A stretch of DNA of 8,559 nt from Candidatus Zixiibacteriota bacterium. GTDB lineage: Bacteria > Zixibacteria > MSB-5A5 > GN15 > FEB-12. The stretch is taken from the NCBI GenBank assembly GCA_016213305.1, contig JACRAV010000107.1, forward strand, positions 1 to 8,559, in the 5' to 3' direction. The notes beneath the pieces are model-generated. The model was not told the DNA's origin, made no database searches, and saw only the letters and a program-made list of their open reading frames with translations. This document shows, one piece after another, positions 1 to 5,771 of this stretch (its first letter is position 1; each line of letters opens with the position of its first letter). The translations under genes and the position numbers were made by a program.

Positions 1-2294
1 ATCGGTTTGTCCCGGTCGGTTCGGTCGGCCTGGGCGATGACCGAATATTGCTTGCCGTTCATGATAAAGAATCCGTATCGCTGGCCGCTGAAGTACAGTT
101 GCAGGGTCTCGGCGATATCCCGAACTGTGACCCCCAGCGCACGAGCGCGATCGCGGTCGATCTGGATCATCAGTTCCGGCTTGTTGAATTTCAAATTCAG
201 GTCAACCGTCTGGAACATCGAATCCGACTGGGCCCGCTCCATGAATGCCGGAATGACCTGTTTCAATTTGTCGAGCGTCGGCGCCTGAATTACATACTGA
301 ATCGGAAGTCCGCCGCGACCGCCTCCGCCGCCAATTGTTTGTTCCTGGGTGACAAAAGTGCGCGCAAACGATTCCTTGCGCAGGCGGGCGCTGAGGGCGT
401 CGGCGATATCCTGTTGACTTCGTTTTCGCTCATCGGCCGGAACGAGATTAATCCGGACAAACCCTGAGTTGACGGCCGACGTAGCCCCGAATCCGGGAGC
501 CGTGATCGACATGAGCACATTCCGTTCGGGGAGGGAATCGGCCATCGCCGCCAGTTTGCTGATATAGGTATCCATAGCTTCGTACGACGTCCCCTCCGGC
601 GCGGTGGCGTTGACCACCACCCGGTTGCGGTCTTCCAGGGGGGCCAGCTCGGATGGTATTCGGGCGCCGACCAGGAAAATGATAGCGATCGCAATGACCA
701 TCACCACCGGCGCGAGCCAGCGGCGGTCCACGAATTTGTCAAGGGAACGTCGATACCCGGCCGCGAAAGCATTGAACATGCGCTCACTGGCCAGGAAGAG
801 TTTGTTCTCGTGCTCGCTTTTGTGAAGGGTGAGAGCGCTGAGCATGGCGGTGAGGGTGAGGGAGACAAAGGCCGAGATCAGCACCGAGCCGGCGACGACA
901 ATTCCGAACTCGCGGAACAGACGACCGGTCAGTCCCTGCAGAAAGATGATCGGGAGAAACACCGAGGCCAGGGTGATTGTCGTCGATATGATGGCGAAAT
1001 AGATTTCCTTCGAGCCGGCATGTCCCGCCTCGCGCGGGTCCATGCCGCGCTCGATCTTGCTGTAAATATTCTCCAGCACGACAATGGCGTCATCGACCAC
1101 GATACCGGTTGACAGCACGATGCCGAGGAGCGTGAGAATGTTGATCGTAAAGTGCGCCAGGTACATGATGAAGAAGGTCCCGATGAGCGAGATCGGAATA
1201 GCCAGCATCGGAATGATCGTTGTGCGCCAGTGCCGCAGGAACACGAAGATGACCAGCAGGACCAGCAGGAAGGCGATCAGAATCGTCTCGGCGACCTCGG
1301 TGATTCCCTTGCGAATATTTACGGTGGTGTCCAGCGCGATGCCATAGACAAGGTCGGGGGGAGCGTCACGCTTGATCTGCTCGATTCGGCGATAGAACTC
1401 TTCCGCGATGTTCAGGTGGTTGGAACCGGGTTGAGGGGTGATCGCCACGCCGACCATCGGCACGCCGCCGTTGCCCCTCAAAATTGTCCGCTCGTTTTCG
1501 GGAGCCAGCACCGCCCGGCCGACATCGCGCAGTCTGACCGTCGAGCCGTTGGATTCCTTGATGATCAAATCGTTGAACTCTTCGGGGGTGGACATCCGTC
1601 CGAATGTCCGGATCGACAATTCGGTGGCGTACCCTTCGATCCGTCCGGAAGGCAATTCCACGTTTTCCCGATTCAGCGCGCTACGCACGTCAAGGGGGGT
1701 CAGATTGTGAGCCGCCAGTTTTGCGGGGTCGATGAGAAGCTTGACCGAGTACTTCTTCTCGCCCCAGATGCGGATTTCGCTGACGCCGGGGATGGTCTGA
1801 AGCCGCTCCTTGAAGATGTCGTTCGCAATTGAAGTCAGTTCGAGCAGATCGCGGCGGTCACTCTGCATGACCAGCGAAATGATCGGGCTGGCGTCGGCGT
1901 CGGACTTGGACACCACTGGCGGATCGATATCGGGCGGCAGATTTCGCGAGGCGCGGGAGACCCGGTCGCGGACGTCGTTGGCGGCGGCTTCCATATCGAC
2001 GCCCAGTTCGAACTCGACGGTGATCGTACTGCGGCCGTCACTGCTGATCGAGGCGAGCGAGCGGATGCCGGCGATACCGTTGATCGACTCCTCCAGCGGC
2101 TCGGTGATCTGTGACTCGATAACATCGGCATTGGCCCCGGTATAGTTGGTCGAGACGGTGACGACGGGCGGATCGACGCTCGGATACTCGCGCACGCCGA
2201 GGAAGACGAATCCGACGCCGCCCAGCAGTAGAATGAGCAACGACAGGACGATGGTGAGAACAGGCCGCTCGATGCAGACTGAAGAAATTGTCAT
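1..2294 (-). CDS. HAE1-family RND efflux permease (C-terminal part beyond window edge)
   Basis: Inner-membrane proton-driven pump subunit of a tripartite efflux system (AcrB/MexF/MdtB superfamily). The ATG at 2294 begins MTISSVCIERPVLT, a typical cytoplasmic start before TM1 (about residues 11-33). 764 codons are open to the edge; full-length relatives have about 1,030-1,060, so the last quarter is missing. A porter domain follows TM1. TM2 covers about 337-353, TM3 about 360-378, and TM4 holds GIVVDDAIVVLEN with the proton-relay Asp pair at D401-D402 (AcrB D407/D408). The second periplasmic half begins after TM7 with PSELAPLEDRNRV. A GFG at 601-603 sits where the AcrB switch loop lies, and a glycine-rich loop occupies 655-662. 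The conserved TM10 Lys is outside the window. The gene starts 12 nt after the adaptor stop, so the two are surely co-transcribed. The Shine-Dalgarno is weak (ACGGA). The substrate cannot be read from sequence. The family call is very secure; the start is good. Confidence 0.95.
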   Translation of the reverse strand, partial: MTISSVCIERPVLTIVLSLLILLLGGVGFVFLGVREYPSVDPPVVTVSTNYTGANADVIESQITEPLEESINGIAGIRSLASISSDGRSTITVEFELGVDMEAAANDVRDRVSRASRNLPPDIDPPVVSKSDADASPIISLVMQSDRRDLLELTSIANDIFKERLQTIPGVSEIRIWGEKKYSVKLLIDPAKLAAHNLTPLDVRSALNRENVELPSGRIEGYATELSIRTFGRMSTPEEFNDLIIKESNGSTVRLRDVGRAVLAPENERTILRGNGGVPMVGVAITPQPGSNHLNIAEEFYRRIEQIKRDAPPDLVYGIALDTTVNIRKGITEVAETILIAFLLVLLVIFVFLRHWRTTIIPMLAIPISLIGTFFIMYLAHFTINILTLLGIVLSTGIVVDDAIVVLENIYSKIERGMDPREAGHAGSKEIYFAIISTTITLASVFLPIIFLQGLTGRLFREFGIVVAGSVLISAFVSLTLTAMLSALTLHKSEHENKLFLASERMFNAFAAGYRRSLDKFVDRRWLAPVVMVIAIAIIFLVGARIPSELAPLEDRNRVVVNATAPEGTSYEAMDTYISKLAAMADSLPERNVLMSITAPGFGATSAVNSGFVRINLVPADERKRSQQDIADALSARLRKESFARTFVTQEQTIGGGGGRGGLPIQYVIQAPTLDKLKQVIPAFMERAQSDSMFQTVDLNLKFNKPELMIQIDRDRARALGVTVRDIAETLQLYFSGQRYGFFIMNGKQYSVIAQADRTDRDKP

Positions 2295-2306
2295 ACCATT
2301 TCCGTC

Positions 2307-3374
2307 TTAGAGCGAGTCGCGAATGGCGACCTGAATCGGGCGGCCGTCGGATAGTTGCAGAAGCCCGGTCGTGACCAGCGTGTCGTTCGGGCTGAGACCG
2401 CCGACAATCTGGCTGGTGCTTTCCATGCGAAGGCCGGTTTTCACCCGGACCGATACCGCCTTCCCATTGCGGCAGACAAACACTTTTTCCCCCGCCATGT
2501 CCGGGATGAGCGCCTGGGATGGAACCACCAGGGCGTTGTCGATTCGTTCCACGACAATCGTGATCCGGGCAAATGATCCGGCAATCAGGTCGCGTTGATG
2601 ATTGGGGATGGTGGCGCGCGCTTTGATGGTGCGCGTGTCCAGATTGATCTGGCGGTCGATGGCGAAGATCTCACCGGAACGGATGTTCGGCGAGTCGCCC
2701 ACCTGAACCGAAACGGTGGCCCCTTTCTTGATCCGGCCGGCATATTTCTCGGGCGCGGAAAACTCCACTTTCATCGGATCAATCTGCTGGATAGACGCCA
2801 CAATCGTTCCGGAAGCCACATACCCGCCTTCGCTGATATACCGTAGTCCTATCACACCGTCAAACGTCGCGATAATGGCCATTTTGGCCACCTGCGCTTC
2901 GATCAGTTCCCTTTCCGCTTTGAGCATATTCATGCTGTTGGCGGTCCGATCGTACTCTTCGCGGCTGATACCGTTGATATCAAGAAGCGCGCGGTGGCGT
3001 TTCTCTTCGTCCGAGGCCAGGTTCTCTTCGAGTTTCTTGCGCTTGAGCTGGGCCTGAAGCTCGCGGTCGTCGATTTTGAGCAAGAGTTGACCCTTGTTGA
3101 CCTGACTTCCCTCCTGAAACGCAACCTGCGTGACGCGACCGGAAATCTCCGGTCTCAGCTGAACTTCCTCATTGGGGAGGAGTGTTCCGGTTGTGATGAT
3201 CTTGTCTTCAAGGGGGGTCGGTCGGACAACGACCGCCTCCACCGTGAGAGCGGATGGGCCTCGGCCACCGGGCGATGGCGCGGCGTCTTTACTGCCGCAC
3301 CCGCCGATTGCAGTAAGCAGGCAAGCAGTCGCAACAATGTGACGAGAGGTACAGCCCAGCTTCAAATAATGCAT
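2307..3374 (-). CDS. RND efflux periplasmic adaptor (membrane fusion protein), probable lipoprotein
   Basis: Periplasmic adaptor that links the RND permease to an outer-membrane channel; 355 residues from the chosen ATG. The N-terminus has a hydrophobic segment (about 13-25) ending in a lipobox-like AIGGC, so C26 is the probable lipidated residue. This favours the start at 3374: the frame stays open upstream to 3632, but that part overlaps hemG and reads as low-complexity, non-family sequence. Domains in order: first half of the barrel-sandwich/lipoyl domain (about 66-101, with GRVTQVAFQEGSQVNKGQ), a short charged helical hairpin (about 102-165), second lipoyl half (about 166-196), beta-barrel (about 200-277) and membrane-proximal domain (about 282-350, starting ALVVPSQAL). 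The short hairpin resembles compact MFPs more than AcrA. No good Shine-Dalgarno sits before the ATG; GGGGGA lies about 19 nt away. The permease gene follows after 12 nt. No outer-membrane channel gene is seen in the window. Confidence 0.93.
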   Translation of the reverse strand: MHYLKLGCTSRHIVATACLLTAIGGCGSKDAAPSPGGRGPSALTVEAVVVRPTPLEDKIITTGTLLPNEEVQLRPEISGRVTQVAFQEGSQVNKGQLLLKIDDRELQAQLKRKKLEENLASDEEKRHRALLDINGISREEYDRTANSMNMLKAERELIEAQVAKMAIIATFDGVIGLRYISEGGYVASGTIVASIQQIDPMKVEFSAPEKYAGRIKKGATVSVQVGDSPNIRSGEIFAIDRQINLDTRTIKARATIPNHQRDLIAGSFARITIVVERIDNALVVPSQALIPDMAGEKVFVCRNGKAVSVRVKTGLRMESTSQIVGGLSPNDTLVTTGLLQLSDGRPIQVAIRDSL

Positions 3375-3379
3375 GACCC

Positions 3380-3393
3380 AATTTGTACCAATT
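3380..3393. promoter_or_regulatory. Imperfect 14-bp dyad (AATTTGTACCAATT), possible operator
   Basis: On the plus strand the bases read AATTTGTACCAATT. The reverse complement is AATTGGTACAAATT, so 12 of 14 positions are symmetric about a central GTAC. The site lies 6 nt upstream of the adaptor ATG. On the coding strand the same bases also form a direct repeat, AAATTGG-TAC-AAATTGG. A site here could block transcription or translation initiation of the pump genes. This is inferred from symmetry and position only. No regulator gene is in the window, and a 14-bp imperfect dyad can arise by chance. Confidence 0.25.
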
Positions 3394-3408
3394 TCCCCCT
3401 TCGGGCAA
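3382..3408 (-). promoter_or_regulatory. Weak promoter-like pair before the efflux adaptor
   Basis: On the minus strand TTGCCC (3408-3403) and TACAAA (3387-3382) are separated by 15 nt. Each matches a sigma-70 consensus hexamer at 4 of 6 positions. The -10-like box ends 7 nt before the adaptor ATG, so a start site at the usual distance would give a nearly leaderless transcript, which would fit the missing Shine-Dalgarno. The spacing is shorter than ideal and the host's sigma preference is unknown, so this is only a candidate. Confidence 0.2.
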
Positions 3409-3434
3409 GCAGTTCTTGGGGCGAGGAGGGGAAA
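3392..3434 (-). other. Possible stem-loop in the hemG-adaptor spacer
   Basis: TTTCCCC (3434-3428 on the minus strand) can pair with GGGGAAA (3398-3392), a 7-bp outer stem. Inside it CAAG (3418-3415) can pair with CTTG (3409-3406) around a 5-nt loop, leaving unpaired interior bases. The G-run adjoining the stem allows alternative registers. It could be an attenuating or mRNA-stabilising structure, or part of a dispersed intergenic repeat. No T-run follows, which argues against an ordinary rho-independent terminator. Confidence 0.3.
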
Positions 3435-3454
3435 GGGGCGATGTGAGGGAGAGA

Positions 3455-4834
3455 TCAGCCCTTCAGCAGTTTGGTTACCACAGCGTCGGCCTGCTTGACG
3501 CACTCGTTCAGGCCGATGCCATAGTAGGCGTTCCCGGCCAGATGCAGGCCATTGATTTTCGCCAGTTCCGACTCGATGGCTGTCATCACCTCGGAATGTC
3601 CGATATGGTACTGGGGAATGCCGTATGTCCATCGATACAATTTAACAATGTCCGGCGCTCCGGTGATCCCGGTAATGTCATGTAAATCTTTTTGGACTTT
3701 GCTGATTATGTCCGAATCCGTCATTTTGGCCGACTCATGATCCCCGTCGCCGCCGACCATCGTCCGAAACTGCACTTTGCCGGACGGTGCCCGATCTGCA
3801 AAAATCGAGGAAGTCCAGATCGAGCCGAGAATCCGGCGGTTCTCCTTCGATGGTACCAGGAAGCCGAAACCATTCAGATTCCGTGACACCGACGTCTCCG
3901 GGAACCCCATGCACACCACGGCGATGGGCGCATACTTGATGCGCGCCAGCGACGAGGCGAGGTCTGGCGACACCCCCGCGACCACGCTCGACGCCCGATA
4001 TGAAGGCAACGCCAGCACCACCTGTTTTGCCTCATAGCTCTGCCCGTCCGTCGTTTGAACTGTGAATGAACCGTTGGCCTTCCGTACCGACACCACTTCG
4101 GCGCCGGTGGTGATCTGCCCGGCGTACACTTCCCGGAATCTTTCGATCAGGGCGTACAATCCGCCGCGAAATGAGGTCAGCCATCCGGCGGGGGATGACG
4201 GTCCGCCCGCTTTGCGGCCTTCTTTTTTGGCTTTGCGCGCCCGGGCAAACATCGCTCTGACCAGCGAGCCGTACTGGTCTTCCATTTCGCGCATGATCGG
4301 AAAACATGATTTGAGGGAGAGGCGAGAGGCCACTCCGCCATAGACGCCGGAAACCATCGGCTGGATCAGATAATCGGCCGCTTCCCGCCCGATGCGGCGG
4401 CTTCCGAAATCATAGATTGATTCATCGATACCCGGTGGCCGTTTGCGGGCGAACGGCTCTCCGAAGATGCGCAGTTTTCCCGGCCAGCTCAGGATGTCAG
4501 ACTTCAGAAAAGCGGGTGGCGAGAGGGGTACGGGTCGAAGCCGCCCCCCGCGCAGAATAAACCGGTTGGAAACATTGGCATTGGCCCGCTCGAGCTGAGT
4601 TGATAGTCCAAGCTCATCACACAATTGGAGGGTGAGGGGAAGACGGTCGAGGAAGCCGTTGGGGCCCCAGTCAAAGCTGTAGCCATTGATATGGTCGGTG
4701 CCGATCGTGCCGCCCAGGCGGCTGTCGGCTTCCAATAGATGTACGGACAGGTGCGGAGCACGGGTCCTGGTGAAGTGAAGCGCCGACAATCCCGAGATGC
4801 CGCCGCCTATAATTAGAAGGTCATACCTGGGCAT
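3455..4834 (-). CDS. hemG: Protoporphyrinogen oxidase, HemY-type FAD enzyme
   Basis: Oxidises protoporphyrinogen IX to protoporphyrin IX by removing six electrons, normally with O2 as acceptor; the penultimate heme step, usually membrane-associated. It belongs to the FAD/amine-oxidase-like family called hemY in Bacillus and often annotated hemG, and is not the flavodoxin-like HemG of E. coli. At 459 residues it has the normal family length. Residues 5-16 form the Rossmann motif (DLLIIGGGISGL), with the ribose-binding acidic residue at E35 and GGT at 41-43. GPNGF at 58-61 is the usual substrate-side motif. FGFLVPSKENR (323-333) and YGIPQYHIGH (404-413) are typical of the C-terminal half, and GNAYYGIGLNECVKQA (434-449) is the closing FAD-binding segment. 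The ATG at 4834 lies 14 nt inside the hemH end, which suggests translational coupling. Its Shine-Dalgarno (GGGAG, about 13 nt away) is poor. The coproporphyrinogen oxidase role of this family (CgoX) is less likely beside hemN. Confidence 0.95.
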   Translation of the reverse strand: MPRYDLLIIGGGISGLSALHFTRTRAPHLSVHLLEADSRLGGTIGTDHINGYSFDWGPNGFLDRLPLTLQLCDELGLSTQLERANANVSNRFILRGGRLRPVPLSPPAFLKSDILSWPGKLRIFGEPFARKRPPGIDESIYDFGSRRIGREAADYLIQPMVSGVYGGVASRLSLKSCFPIMREMEDQYGSLVRAMFARARKAKKEGRKAGGPSSPAGWLTSFRGGLYALIERFREVYAGQITTGAEVVSVRKANGSFTVQTTDGQSYEAKQVVLALPSYRASSVVAGVSPDLASSLARIKYAPIAVVCMGFPETSVSRNLNGFGFLVPSKENRRILGSIWTSSIFADRAPSGKVQFRTMVGGDGDHESAKMTDSDIISKVQKDLHDITGITGAPDIVKLYRWTYGIPQYHIGHSEVMTAIESELAKINGLHLAGNAYYGIGLNECVKQADAVVTKLLKG

Positions 4835-5771
4835 GACTCATCATACGCTCCCGAACCAGCCCGGCCAGCGCCTGCGCCAGCGCGGGATCGTCGTTGAACA
4901 TCGGCATGCGTCGGATGCGGTCCGCACTCCCTTGAGGAACCAGCGTTTTGAGTTCGATATCCAGTTCGTACATCGTTTCGATATGGTCGCAGACAAAGGC
5001 AATCGGCACGATGAAGAGTTTACGCGACGGGTCCTCGAGCAATCGGTTGACTTCGACGATCGTATCCGGTCCCACCCACTTCACGGGGCCGGTACGGCTC
5101 TGGAATGAGACGACATACTGACGCCCCCCGGCGGACAATTGCGCGGTCCGCATGATCTGATCGACATACGGGTCCCCTTCATCGACAAACTTCTGCGGCA
5201 GAGAATGCGCCGAATACAACAGAGTCTCGTCGGGACGGATATTTTCGGAGATGTACCGTCTCAACACGCCGATAAATGCCTCGTCATCATGATAGTCCTT
5301 GATAAACGTCGCCTGTGCGCCGGTCAGCGGGCGTAGCGCCTTGGCCGCCATCGTATAAGACGAACCGGTCGTAGCGGTGCTGTACTGCGGATACATCGGA
5401 ACAAAGCAGAAGCGCCGGAAGCCATCCTGATACGCCTTTCGTACAACATCATCGATGAACGGACGAAAATAGCGCATCCCCACATAGCACCTCGTGGCAG
5501 GGGCTTCCGCCTGCAGAATTTGCTCCAGATGGGCGGCCTGGGTTTCTGTCCAGCCGAGCAGGGGGGATCGCCCGCCGATCAGACCATAATGCTCCTGCAC
5601 CTTCTTATATCTCAAACGGGAGATAAGCCGCGCGAAAGGTTTTTGCAATACGGCGCCGCCGGGAAGCCGAATGATCGCCCGGTCGGAGAAGATATTGTAG
5701 AGATATGACCGGATATCCTCAATATTGTCCGGCCCGCCCATGGCGACGAGAATGACACAGTATTTGTCCAT
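4821..5771 (-). CDS. hemH: Ferrochelatase
   Basis: Inserts Fe2+ into the porphyrin ring as the last step of heme synthesis. The 316 residues match compact bacterial ferrochelatases. The catalytic His is H189 in YSAHSLPQKF, and the conserved acidic metal-site residue is E265 in FVCDHIETMYELDIE. SFQSRTGPVKWVGPDT (222-237) is the characteristic loop, and YPQYSTATTGS (128-138) is also family-typical. Near the N-terminus VAMGGP places Met11 where human ferrochelatase has Met76 and where Bacillus-type coproporphyrin ferrochelatases have Tyr13. This favours protoporphyrin IX as substrate and agrees with hemN next door. The C-terminal four-cysteine Fe-S motif found in animal and some bacterial enzymes is absent. 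The start codon shares one base with the hemN stop (TGATG). No clear Shine-Dalgarno is visible, so translation probably depends on re-initiation after hemN. Confidence 0.97.
   Translation of the reverse strand: MDKYCVILVAMGGPDNIEDIRSYLYNIFSDRAIIRLPGGAVLQKPFARLISRLRYKKVQEHYGLIGGRSPLLGWTETQAAHLEQILQAEAPATRCYVGMRYFRPFIDDVVRKAYQDGFRRFCFVPMYPQYSTATTGSSYTMAAKALRPLTGAQATFIKDYHDDEAFIGVLRRYISENIRPDETLLYSAHSLPQKFVDEGDPYVDQIMRTAQLSAGGRQYVVSFQSRTGPVKWVGPDTIVEVNRLLEDPSRKLFIVPIAFVCDHIETMYELDIELKTLVPQGSADRIRRMPMFNDDPALAQALAGLVRERMMSHAQV

Larger units (their letters stand above)
3375..3454. other. 80-nt intergenic spacer between hemG and the efflux adaptor
   Basis: This is the only real gap in the window. 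On the minus (coding) strand it is a pyrimidine-rich run (TCTCCCTC, CCCCTTTCCCCTCCTCGCCCC) followed by a GGGGGAAA block and an AT-richer stretch just before the adaptor ATG. It contains a possible stem-loop (3392-3434), an imperfect dyad (3380-3393) and a weak promoter-like pair. No U-tract follows the hairpin, so I do not call an intrinsic terminator. Heme and pump genes may be read through or separately controlled; the sequence alone does not decide. Confidence 0.6.

Noticed and set aside
290..694. Minus-strand open frame in a different phase within the RND gene
   Set aside because: The true permease frame runs uninterrupted through these bases; the alternative frame yields an Arg/Pro/Ser-rich product with no family features.
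1152..1832. Long plus-strand open frame (226 codons) opposite the RND permease
   Set aside because: The minus strand encodes conserved RND transmembrane and porter segments here, including the Asp pair. The plus-strand product is low-complexity with no motif.
3392..3434. Rho-independent terminator between hemG and the adaptor
   Set aside because: A stem can be drawn, but on the coding strand it is followed by GGTACAAATTGGG rather than a T-run, and the stem is long-looped and interrupted.
3375..3632. Upstream in-frame extension of the adaptor gene to an ATG at 3632
   Set aside because: It overlaps the 3' end of hemG by about 180 nt, has no adaptor similarity, and would bury the lipoprotein signal peptide in the middle of the protein.
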